A stretch of DNA of 40,325 nucleotides, from NCBI RefSeq assembly GCF_007556705.1, contig NZ_VJOL01000022.1, positions 1 through 40,325 of the forward strand, in the 5' to 3' direction. Below the pieces are notes generated by a model. The model was given only the letters and a program-made list of their open reading frames with translations, was not told the DNA's origin and searched no databases. The first letter of the stretch is position 1, and each line of letters opens with the position of its first letter. Both the position numbers and the translations under genes were made by a program. Source of the DNA: Tepidimonas thermarum. GTDB taxonomy: Bacteria > Pseudomonadota > Gammaproteobacteria > Burkholderiales > Burkholderiaceae_C. Below are positions 1 through 7,303 of this stretch, one piece after another.

Positions 1-1
1 C

Positions 2-140
2 AATGCCGACGGTTCGGTCAAGACCTATGGATCCTTCACGGGGACGGTGTCCGGGACCACCTGCGTATCTGCCAATACGCCTGTGACCATCACGGTCGTG
101 GATAGCAATGGTTCGGTGGGTACGGCGGTGGCGTCGGGGG
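2..140 (+). other. possible 3' fragment of a beta-rich surface-type protein
   Basis: Reading plus-strand frame 2 from the window edge gives about 46 residues rich in Thr, Val, Ser, Gly and Asn (for example GSFTGTVSG and TPVTITVVDSNGSVG). This composition is typical of Ig-like or other repeat domains of secreted proteins. After about position 140 the same frame turns abruptly into the Arg/Ala/Gly/Ser-rich text expected when a GC-rich minus-strand gene is read antisense. No stop codon follows until about 1060, so no proper 3' end exists in this frame. It may be the truncated tail of a gene that begins before the window, or chance. No function is claimed. Confidence 0.3.
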
Positions 141-3100
141 CAAGGGGTGCGCCACCACGCCAGCGTTGCAGCAGCGCCAGCGCGGCGTCGAAGTCGAAGG
201 CATCCAGCGCCTGCCGCAGCGATAGGGCCTGCGCCGGGTGGGTGTGGGCCAGGGTTTCCAGGGCGGCGCTGGGGATTTCCCCCCGCCGGCAGGCGTTTTC
301 CAGCGTCTGCCGCAGGGGCTCGGGCAGCGGGGGGGCGGCCACCTCGGGCGGGGTCGCCGCCTCGAGGGCGGCAGGCGCGTCCCCAGGTGGGGAGGCGGCG
401 GCGCTGTGCTGCGCCAGCCAGTCCAGCACGGCCTGCCACGCCTGCATCGCCGGCAGCGGGTCTGCGGGGGCCCCGCGCGCGCAGGCGTGCTCCTGCGCGC
501 GGGCGGCGGCGGCCAGCGCGGGCAGCGCCAAATTGGCGGCGGTGCCGGCCACGCGGTGCCAATCCTCACGCCCCCAGCGCGCCGCGTCGGCCCAGCGCGG
601 CGCTTGCTCCGCGACCCAGGCCCGCAATTGCGCAAGCCAGGCGCTGCCCCACAGGGCGTGGCCGCGCGCCGCATCGGCCACGGGTGGTGGCCCCTGCGTC
701 GGCTGGCTGGCGCTGGCGGCGGTTGGGCCGGCGACAAGCCGCGGCTGGGGCGCTGGGGCCGTATCGGTGGGCGCTGGCGTCGCGGCGGCGGGTGCGGCGG
801 CGCGGCGGCGCGCCGCTTCGGCCAGCACGTGCCGCAGGGCAGAGGGGTCGATGGGTTTTTCCAGAAAGCCGTCCATGCCGGCGCGCTGGGCGGCGGCGCG
901 GTCGTCGTCGAGCACGCTGGCGCTCAGCGCCCACACCGGCACCGGGGGCAGACCGTGGGCGCGCTCCCACGCGCGCAGTTGCGCACACGTGGCCGGACCA
1001 TCCAGGCCGGGCATGTGCAGGTCCAGCAGCACCAGGTCCCAGTGGTGGGGGGCTGTCTGGTAGCGCGCCAGCAGGGTGGCGCCGTCGGGCTCCACCGTGG
1101 TCTCATGGCCGTCGCGCGCCAGCAGTTGTGCCAGCAGCTCGCGGTTTTGCGCCACGTCGTCCGCGGCCAAGACGTGCAGCGGCCGCACCGCGTCGGCGGG
1201 CAGCGCCGGCGGCGGCGGGGCGTCGTCACAGTCGGCCGCGGGCAGTGCCGGCAGGGGCAGGCGCACGTCCACGCGCGTGCCCACGCCCACCGTGCTGTGC
1301 AGCGCCACCTCGCCACCCATCAATTCGGCCAGCCGCCGCACGATGCTCATGCCCAGTCCGGTGCCACCGTAGCGGCGGGCCGTGCCGGCGTCGGCCTGTA
1401 CGAACGGGTCGAAGATGGCCTGTTGGCGCTCGGGCGGGATGCCGATGCCGGTGTCCTCCACCCACAGCCGCACGGTCGCACCGGCATCGTCGGGCGCCGC
1501 CCCCAGGGTGACCGAGCCTCGCTCGGTGAATTTGATCGCGTTGCCCAGCAGGTTGGCCAGGATTTGGCGAATCCGGTCGGCGTCGCCGTGGCGGCAGGTC
1601 GCCCCCTGAGGATCCTGTTGCAGCCGCAGGTTGAGCCCTTTGCGCGCGGCCAACACGCCGAACTGCGAGACCAGATCGTGCAGCAGGCGGTCGAGCCGAA
1701 ACGGCGCGGGTGCGATGCGGAATTCGCCGCGTTCCAGTTTGGCGGCGTCCAGCACATCGTTGAGGATGCGCAGCAGCCCGCGTACCGACTCCAGGATCAG
1801 GCGCGCCTGCTCGCGCTCGGGGCTGTCGGCCGGCAAGCGCTCGCGCAGCAGTTCGGCAAAGCCGACGATGGCGTTCATCGGCGTGCGGATTTCGTGGCTG
1901 ACGTTGGCAAAGAAGACGCTGCGGCTGGCCAGCGCGCGCTGCAGTTCGTCTTGCGTGCGCTGCAGCGCTTGCACCATGCGCACCCGGTCGGTGATGTCGA
2001 ACGCGAGCTTGAGCACCGATTGCACGCTGCCGTTGTCGTCCAACAGCGGCTGGTACCAGCCCGAGAGGTGCACGGTGCGCCCGTCCTTGGCGCGGCGCAC
2101 GAAGTCCCCCGGCTGCGCCTGGCCGCTGCGCAGCGCGGCCCAAAACGCGGCTATGTCGCTGGCGTCGGCGTCGTTGGCCCACACCACCCGGTGCGGTTGG
2201 CCGATCAACTCGGCCGGTTGGTAGCCCAGCAGTTGCGCGAGCTTGGCGTTGACCTCGACGAACACGGCATCGGGCGACAGCACGGCACGGCCAACCACCT
2301 GGTCGATCGCCGCCAGCAGGGCCTGCTCGCGGGCGCGGACCTCGTGCTCCGTGGTGACGTCGGTGAGGTACAGGTCCAGCACCGGCACAGGCGCGGCGCG
2401 CCCGCGCGCGTCGCTCTGAAAGTCGTGCACCACGGCGCGCACGCGCACATGGCGCCAGCCGCGCGTGGCGTGCTGCAGGCGCAGCTGCAACTCGGTTTGG
2501 TAGTGCGCTGGCCGCTGCTGCGGGATCACCCGCTGCAACATCGGGCGGTCGTCCGGGTGCACCAAATCCAGCAGCGACCAGCGCTTCTGCAGGTAGTCGT
2601 GCAACGGGCGGCCGGTCAATTCCGCCAGCGACGGCGAGACCAGCAGCCGCTCGAAATCCCCGCCCGCGCGCAACCGCACGATGGCGCCGGGCAGGTGGTT
2701 CAGGATGTCGGTCAGCAGCGCTTCGCGCTCGCGCAGCCGCAGCGCCAGCGCCCGGTAGCTGGCGATGCCCAGCAGCCCCCAGGCAAAGCCGAACGTGCTC
2801 ACCACCGCGGCGGCCACGGTCAGCGCCAGCTCGACCTGGCGGTTGGACCCGCGCGGAAAATCCGGGTCAAACGGGCCGATGAACAGCGACGCCTGCATCG
2901 CGGTGTAGTGCATGCCGCTGGTGGCCAGCCCGAGCAGACAGCCGGCGATGGCGACCACCGCCCAGCCGGGCAGGTGGCTGTGGCGGCGCAGCCACTCGCG
3001 CGCGCCCAAGCCGGCCATGGCCAGGGCCACGGCCACGACGATGGACAGCGCAAAGCCCAGCGGGTCGTAGCGCAGGGCGCTGTCGATGCGCAGCGCCAGC

Positions 3101-3540
3101 ATGCCGCTGTAGTGCATGGCGCCGATGCCTGCCCCCACCCAGAGCCCGGCGAGCGCGATCGCGCGCCCGTTGGGCCGCTCGCGCCGGGCGTACAGGCGCA
3201 GGCCGATGGCCGAGGCGACCACGCTGGGCAGCACGGACAGCGCGGTGATCCAGGGTTCGTAGCGCACGGGCTGGCACAGGTCGGCTGCGAGCATGCCGAT
3301 GAAGTGCATGGCCGATACGCTAACCCCCAAGGTCAGCGCGGCCAAGCCATAAGCCCCGTGGGCCACGGTGGTGCCGAAGCGCTGCGGATGCCGCGCCAGA
3401 TTGACCAGCAACAGCGCGGCCACACCGCCCGCACAGGCGATCAGCAGCGACAGCGCGACCAGGCCGGGGTCATAGACCACCGGCGCCAGCGGCCCGGCCT
3501 CATCCCGCCACGCAAACCAACGCTGCCACCACGGTTGCAT
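25..3540 (-). CDS. MHYT-domain hybrid sensor histidine kinase/response regulator
   Basis: This is a membrane-bound hybrid sensor kinase that should autophosphorylate on His and relay phosphate internally. The N-terminal MHYT sensor (about residues 20-265) has seven hydrophobic segments and repeated motifs MHF, MHY and MHY at about 78, 142 and 210; MHYT domains are thought to bind copper and sense a diatomic gas. Two PAS-like regions follow (about 280-395 and 405-520). The HisKA box has its phospho-acceptor in VSHEIRTP (H549). The HATPase has N, G1 (DTGIGIP) and G2 (GTGLG) boxes. A receiver has D840 in LLDLHMP and K895. An Hpt-like segment carries H995 in WHRVAGTAANL. The last 35 or so residues are odd: they are antisense to a plausible plus-strand coding stretch, so the native C-terminus may lie near residue 1135. 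It sits upstream of, and in the same direction as, modABC's 3' side; no functional link is evident. Confidence 0.88.
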   Translation of the reverse strand: MQPWWQRWFAWRDEAGPLAPVVYDPGLVALSLLIACAGGVAALLLVNLARHPQRFGTTVAHGAYGLAALTLGVSVSAMHFIGMLAADLCQPVRYEPWITALSVLPSVVASAIGLRLYARRERPNGRAIALAGLWVGAGIGAMHYSGMLALRIDSALRYDPLGFALSIVVAVALAMAGLGAREWLRRHSHLPGWAVVAIAGCLLGLATSGMHYTAMQASLFIGPFDPDFPRGSNRQVELALTVAAAVVSTFGFAWGLLGIASYRALALRLREREALLTDILNHLPGAIVRLRAGGDFERLLVSPSLAELTGRPLHDYLQKRWSLLDLVHPDDRPMLQRVIPQQRPAHYQTELQLRLQHATRGWRHVRVRAVVHDFQSDARGRAAPVPVLDLYLTDVTTEHEVRAREQALLAAIDQVVGRAVLSPDAVFVEVNAKLAQLLGYQPAELIGQPHRVVWANDADASDIAAFWAALRSGQAQPGDFVRRAKDGRTVHLSGWYQPLLDDNGSVQSVLKLAFDITDRVRMVQALQRTQDELQRALASRSVFFANVSHEIRTPMNAIVGFAELLRERLPADSPEREQARLILESVRGLLRILNDVLDAAKLERGEFRIAPAPFRLDRLLHDLVSQFGVLAARKGLNLRLQQDPQGATCRHGDADRIRQILANLLGNAIKFTERGSVTLGAAPDDAGATVRLWVEDTGIGIPPERQQAIFDPFVQADAGTARRYGGTGLGMSIVRRLAELMGGEVALHSTVGVGTRVDVRLPLPALPAADCDDAPPPPALPADAVRPLHVLAADDVAQNRELLAQLLARDGHETTVEPDGATLLARYQTAPHHWDLVLLDLHMPGLDGPATCAQLRAWERAHGLPPVPVWALSASVLDDDRAAAQRAGMDGFLEKPIDPSALRHVLAEAARRRAAAPAAATPAPTDTAPAPQPRLVAGPTAASASQPTQGPPPVADAARGHALWGSAWLAQLRAWVAEQAPRWADAARWGREDWHRVAGTAANLALPALAAAARAQEHACARGAPADPLPAMQAWQAVLDWLAQHSAAASPPGDAPAALEAATPPEVAAPPLPEPLRQTLENACRRGEIPSAALETLAHTHPAQALSLRQALDAFDFDAALALLQRWRGGAPLAPDATAVPTEPLLSTTVMVTGVLADTQVVPDTVPVKDP

Positions 3541-3609
3541 GCTGTCACCCCGAACGTTTGCCGCCCATCATAGCGGGGCCGGCGTGCGCGCCCGAGCCGG
3601 GCGCGGCCT

Positions 3610-4761
3610 TCAACCCGCGCTGCGGGTGGGCATCACATGCACCCAGTCGCAGTCGAGCCAGACGCGCAGCGGCTGGCCGGGCTGCAGCACCTGCCGCAGC
3701 GGGCCAGAGCGCACCAGGCGCAGCTCCACGCCCGGCAGACCATCGACGCTGGCGGTGGCCATCGTCGTCTCGCCCAGGTTGCGCACCGTGCGCACGGTGC
3801 TGGCCAGTGCCTGCTCGCAGGGTTTGGCGGCGTGGCCGCCTGCGGCGCGTTCGCTGTCCAGGTGCAGGCCGTCGCCCTGCACCACCCAGGTCACGCGCTG
3901 CCCGGGGGGAATCTTGCCTTTGTCGCGCACGCGCAGCTGCAGGGGCGACGGCGTGCCATCCGGCAGGTGCCACTGCAGCCAGCCGGCGCCAGCGGCGCGG
4001 TCAGCCGCGTCGCGCGGCCCCAGCCATACGCCCTGAAAGCGGTTCTGCACCCCCACCAAGTCGGCCACGCGCGCGTTGCGCGGGCTGCGGTAGATGTGCG
4101 CCGGGGTGCCGCTTTGCAGCACCCGGCCCTGGTCCATCACCACCAGCCGGTCGGCCAGGTGCCGCGCCTCGATCAGGTCGTGCGTGACGAGGACGATGGG
4201 GATGGCCAGCTCCTGCCGCAAGTCGGCCAGCAGGTCGTACAGGCCCTGACGGTTCATCTGATCGACGGCTGAAAACGGCTCGTCCAGCAGCAGCAGGCGG
4301 GGCTGGCGCGCCAGCGCACGCGCCACCGCCACGCGCTGTTGCTGCCCGCCGGAGAGCTGGGCGGGGCGCTGTTGCATCTGCTGTGGCGTCAGACGCACGT
4401 GCTCGAGCCAGTGCGCCGCCTCGGCGCGGCGCTGGCCGCGTGGGCGGTGTAGCAGCGCCAGCGCCACGTTGTCGAGCGCACTCAGGTGCGGCATCAGCGC
4501 GTAGTGTTGAAACACCAGCCCGACGTGGCGCCGTTGGGGCGGCATGAACACGCCAGCCTGCGTATCGACCCAGACCTCGTTGCCGACGCGGATGAGGCCG
4601 CTTTGCGGGCGCATGAGCCCGGCCAGGCAGCGCAGCAACGAGGTCTTGCCGGCGCCCGATGGCCCCACCAGCGCCAGCAGCTCGTTAGGCTGGCACTGGA
4701 CCGTGCCGTGCAGCGGCATCGGCTGGTGCTGTTCGATTTCGACGTGCAAGGCAGCGCCCAT
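3610..4761 (-). CDS. modC: molybdate ABC transporter ATP-binding protein ModC
   Basis: ATPase subunit that powers molybdate import through ModB. The N-terminal half is an ABC ATPase: Walker A GPSGAGKTS, signature LSGGQQQRVAVARAL, Walker B LLLLDEPFSAVD and a switch His in VTHD. The C-terminal third (from about residue 240) contains the accessory TOBE/MOP-type region expected of ModC, which binds oxyanion and modulates activity. The ATG at 4761 gives 383 aa and lies about six bases after a GAGGGG ribosome-binding sequence; an in-frame GTG two codons upstream (4767) is the alternative. It is the last gene of modABC, 12 bp after the modB stop. ModC is well supported by the neighbouring modA, modB and modE; tungstate specificity cannot be excluded. 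Confidence 0.93.
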   Translation of the reverse strand: MGAALHVEIEQHQPMPLHGTVQCQPNELLALVGPSGAGKTSLLRCLAGLMRPQSGLIRVGNEVWVDTQAGVFMPPQRRHVGLVFQHYALMPHLSALDNVALALLHRPRGQRRAEAAHWLEHVRLTPQQMQQRPAQLSGGQQQRVAVARALARQPRLLLLDEPFSAVDQMNRQGLYDLLADLRQELAIPIVLVTHDLIEARHLADRLVVMDQGRVLQSGTPAHIYRSPRNARVADLVGVQNRFQGVWLGPRDAADRAAGAGWLQWHLPDGTPSPLQLRVRDKGKIPPGQRVTWVVQGDGLHLDSERAAGGHAAKPCEQALASTVRTVRNLGETTMATASVDGLPGVELRLVRSGPLRQVLQPGQPLRVWLDCDWVHVMPTRSAG

Positions 4762-4773
4762 GGTCACCCCCTC

Positions 4774-5436
4774 TTAGCGCCGGATCGTGCGCGCCGCGGC
4801 GAAGAACGACGCTGCCACCGCCAGCAGCGACAGCACCAGCAGCAGCAGCGCCATGCGGTCGGCGGCGGCCAGGTCGAACGCCTGCACGCGATCGTAGATG
4901 CTGATGGCGATCGTCTTGGTCTCGCCGGGGATGTTGCCCCCCACCATCAGCACGACGCCAAACTCACCCAGCGTGTGCACGAAGGTCAGCACCGTCGCCG
5001 ACAGGATGCCCGGCCAGGCCAGCGGCAGCTCCACCCGCCACAGCGTCTGCCAGCGCGACAGCCCATGCACCGCGGCGGCTTCGGTCAACTGGGCCGGGAT
5101 GGCTTCGAAGGCACGCTGAATCGGCTGCACCATGAACGGGACATTGAACACCACCGAGGCGATCAGCAGGCCGGCAAAGTTGAACGTCAAGCGCAGGTCG
5201 AAGTGCTCCAGCAGCCACGCCCCCAACGGCGAGGCCGCCCCCAGCGACACCAGCAGGTAATAACCCAGCACCGTGGGCGGCAGCACCAGCGGCAGCACCA
5301 CCGCAGCCTCCACCAACGACTTGCCGACGAAGCTGGCGCGCGCCAGCCAGCGCCCCATCCACAAGCCCAGCGGTACCAGCACGACCAGGGTGGCGGCAGC
5401 CAGCTCCACCGACAGCGCCAGCGCGGACCAATCCAC
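4774..5436 (-). CDS. modB: molybdate ABC transporter permease ModB
   Basis: Inner-membrane permease of the molybdate importer, 220 aa, with about five hydrophobic segments. The cytoplasmic EAA loop that docks on ModC is visible as EAAAVHGLSRWQTLWRVELP, followed by the typical GILSATVLTFVHTLGEFG segment of ModB. The start is a GTG at 5436, three bases after the modA stop; an AAGGAG sequence inside the end of modA serves as the ribosome-binding site, so translation is probably coupled to modA. It is the middle gene of modABC. Substrate assignment rests on the operon and on family resemblance. Confidence 0.93.
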   Translation of the reverse strand: MDWSALALSVELAAATLVVLVPLGLWMGRWLARASFVGKSLVEAAVVLPLVLPPTVLGYYLLVSLGAASPLGAWLLEHFDLRLTFNFAGLLIASVVFNVPFMVQPIQRAFEAIPAQLTEAAAVHGLSRWQTLWRVELPLAWPGILSATVLTFVHTLGEFGVVLMVGGNIPGETKTIAISIYDRVQAFDLAAADRMALLLLVLSLLAVAASFFAAARTIRR

Positions 5437-5439
5437 CGA

Positions 5440-6261
5440 TCACTCCTTGGGCATGGCAAAGCCGTAGCGCACCATGATGGCCTGGGCCTCAGGCGTGCTC
5501 AAAAAGTCGTAGAACTGGCGCGCCGCAGGAGGCGCATCCTTGAGCAACACCATGCGCTGCGCCAGCGGCTGGTGCCACGATGCCGGAATCAGCGCAAAGG
5601 TCCCCAACGCGGCCACCTGCGGGGCCTGGGCCAGCGACAGCGCGATGATGCCGCCTTCGGTCGAGCCGGAGGTGGCGAACTGTGCGGTTTGCGCGATGTT
5701 TTCGCCATAGACCAAGCGGGGTTCGATCTTCTCCCACAGGCCGGCGTGTTGCAGCGCCTCTTTGGCGCGCATGCCGTAGGGGGCGTGGTCTGGCGATGCG
5801 ATGGCAAACTTGCGCAGCCGCCCGTCCTGCAGCGCGGCGGCCAGGTCCCGCAGCGCGCCGTCGGCCTTGAGGGGCGACCCCTTGGGCACCAGGATGCCGA
5901 TGCGGCCATAGGCGTAGAGCCGGCCGCGGTCGAGCGTCTTGCCGGCGTCGGCGAGCTTGAAGACGAACCCCTCATCCGCCGACATGAACAGGTGAAACGG
6001 CGCGCCTTGCAGGATTTGCGAATAGAAGTTGCCCGACGAGCCAAACACCAGCCGCAGCCGCTGGCCGGTGCGCTGTTCGAACAAGCGGGCGACTTCCTCG
6101 ATTGCAAACTTGAGGTCCGAGGCCGCCGCCACGGTGGGGGGGTTGCCTGCGGGCGCTTGGGCCAGCGCGTGGCTTTGCCAGCCGATCGCGCTCAGCGCCA
6201 GGGCGGCAAGCAACCAGCGGCGGCGGGTGTGCGCGGGGGTGGGACTGGGGTGTTCAAGCAT
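5440..6261 (-). CDS. modA: molybdate ABC transporter substrate-binding protein ModA
   Basis: Periplasmic binding protein that captures molybdate (or tungstate) and delivers it to ModB. It has 273 aa with an N-terminal signal peptide: a basic THTRRRW-like region, a hydrophobic core LLAALALSAIGW and a probable cleavage after SHALA. The mature protein begins with the family's VAAASDLKFAIEEVA segment, where the Ser of AASDL normally contacts the oxyanion, and continues with FGSSGNFYSQI and a FMSADE loop. First gene of modABC. A -10-like TAGAAT lies upstream (complement of 6304-6309), and a palindrome covers the -35 side, the usual arrangement for ModE repression. The start at 6261 is preceded by a GGAG-type ribosome-binding sequence. 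Confidence 0.92.
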   Translation of the reverse strand: MLEHPSPTPAHTRRRWLLAALALSAIGWQSHALAQAPAGNPPTVAAASDLKFAIEEVARLFEQRTGQRLRLVFGSSGNFYSQILQGAPFHLFMSADEGFVFKLADAGKTLDRGRLYAYGRIGILVPKGSPLKADGALRDLAAALQDGRLRKFAIASPDHAPYGMRAKEALQHAGLWEKIEPRLVYGENIAQTAQFATSGSTEGGIIALSLAQAPQVAALGTFALIPASWHQPLAQRMVLLKDAPPAARQFYDFLSTPEAQAIMVRYGFAMPKE

Positions 6262-6303
6262 GGTGGAGGTCTCCGCGTACGTGGGGTGTTGGACACCTTC
6301 GTT

Positions 6304-6341
6304 ATTCTATCCATGCGATATCGTCATATATAGATAATGAT
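6304..6341. promoter_or_regulatory. modA promoter with candidate ModE operator
   Basis: In the modA-modE divergent gap, positions 6320-6341 form an imperfect 22-bp palindrome. Half-sites are ATCGTCATATA and TAGATAATGAT, with 8 of 11 positions symmetric. It is AT-rich in otherwise GC-rich DNA and resembles the known ModE half-site pattern (ATCG-n-TATATA). A weaker outer pair, TCGTTATTCTAT (6299-6310) and ATAGATAATGA (6330-6340), shares the right arm. A -10-like TAGAAT for modA is the complement of 6304-6309, so the palindrome would overlap the modA -35 region. ModE binding is inferred. Confidence 0.6.
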
Positions 6342-6367
6342 GGCCCGTGCTTGGTATCATGCACCGG

Positions 6368-6823
6368 ATGAAGCCGTCCCTTCAGGTCTCCCCGCTGGAA
6401 GCGCGCACGCGCTTTCGCATCCAGGTCAAGCATGCCGTGGCCATCGGCCCGGGCAAGGCGGACGTGTTGCAGGGCATTGCCGAAACCGGCTCGATCGCCG
6501 AAGCCGGTCGGCGGCTGGGCATGAGCTACCAGCGCGTGTGGTCGTTGGTGCAGGCGATGAACCGCGATTTCCTCGCGCCGCTGGTGCACAAGCAGCGCGG
6601 CGGCAGCCACGGCGGCGGCGCGATGCTGACGCCGCTGGGCGAGCGGGTGCTGGCCCTGTACCGCGATGTGGAGGCACGCGCGCAGGCGGCGGTGGAGGCG
6701 CCGTTGGCCGAGTTGGTGGCGCTCATCCGGTGTGATGCCCAAGACGGCACTGGCGCGCCCGCAGCGCCTGCGGCCGCCCCGGTCAGCGGCTGCGCCGCAC
6801 CCGCAGGATCTCGTCCAGAATGA
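6368..6823 (+). CDS. modE: ModE-type molybdate-responsive regulator, HTH domain only
   Basis: Probable repressor of modABC, divergent from modA. The 151-aa protein is essentially the ModE N-terminal winged-helix domain: [20 protein letters not shown] then [16 protein letters not shown], followed by the Gly-rich wing [14 protein letters not shown]. It lacks the C-terminal MOP/TOBE molybdate-binding domains of E. coli ModE (about 260 aa), so how it senses molybdate is unclear; short forms of this kind occur in many bacteria. Possible starts are GTG 6347, ATG 6359 and ATG 6368. I chose 6368 because a -10-like TATCAT lies at 6355-6360 and conserved sequence starts soon after. The 3' end overlaps the convergent lspA by 41 bp. 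Confidence 0.82.
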   Translation: MKPSLQVSPLEARTRFRIQVKHAVAIGPGKADVLQGIAETGSIAEAGRRLGMSYQRVWSLVQAMNRDFLAPLVHKQRGGSHGGGAMLTPLGERVLALYRDVEARAQAAVEAPLAELVALIRCDAQDGTGAPAAPAAAPVSGCAAPAGSRPE

Positions 6824-7292
6824 GGCCGCAGGCGCCCAGGGTGATGGCGCTGTCGGCCAGGTTGAACGCGGGGAAGTGCCCGCCCGCAAACAGCGGCGCC
6901 AGCCAGCGGAAGTGAAAGTCCAACATGTCCACCACGTAGCCGTGCACCAAACGGTCGATCACGTTGCCGATGGCGCCGCCCAACAGGCACGCCAGTGAGA
7001 ACGCAAACAGGCGCTGCCCCGGGTGCGCGCGCAGCATCCACACGATGAACACGGCCGCGGCAACGCCAACAGCGGTGAAAAACCAGCGCTGCCAGCCACC
7101 CGCCTGGGCCAGGAACGAAAACGCCGCGCCGGGGTTGTGCACGCGCACGATGTTGAAAAACGAGGTCACCGGCGTGACCTCGCCCGGCCGGTACAGCACC
7201 AGAATGAGCCCCTTGGTGAGCTGGTCCAGCAGCACAATGAGGAACGCCAACCCGAGCCAGGTCAGCATGCCCTTGGACGAGGCTTTGGCCAT
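6783..7292 (-). CDS. lspA: lipoprotein signal peptidase (signal peptidase II)
   Basis: Inner-membrane aspartic protease that cleaves the signal peptide of diacylglyceryl-prolipoproteins. It has 169 aa and four hydrophobic segments. Family motifs are present in order: DQLTKG (about 23-28), [33 protein letters not shown] with catalytic Asp about 122, and FNLADSAIT with catalytic Asp about 147. The ATG at 7292 follows the ileS stop by 11 bp, making this the last gene of ribF-ileS-lspA. Its 3' end overlaps the convergent modE by 41 bp, so no separate terminator is possible between them. Confidence 0.96.
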   Translation of the reverse strand: MAKASSKGMLTWLGLAFLIVLLDQLTKGLILVLYRPGEVTPVTSFFNIVRVHNPGAAFSFLAQAGGWQRWFFTAVGVAAAVFIVWMLRAHPGQRLFAFSLACLLGGAIGNVIDRLVHGYVVDMLDFHFRWLAPLFAGGHFPAFNLADSAITLGACGLILDEILRVRRSR

Positions 7293-7303
7293 GGCAGGGT
7301 GGT

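Noticed and set aside
238-3573. 1111-codon plus-strand open frame opposite the hybrid kinase
   Set aside because: Arg/Gly/Gln/His-rich text without motifs; an antisense shadow of a high-GC gene.
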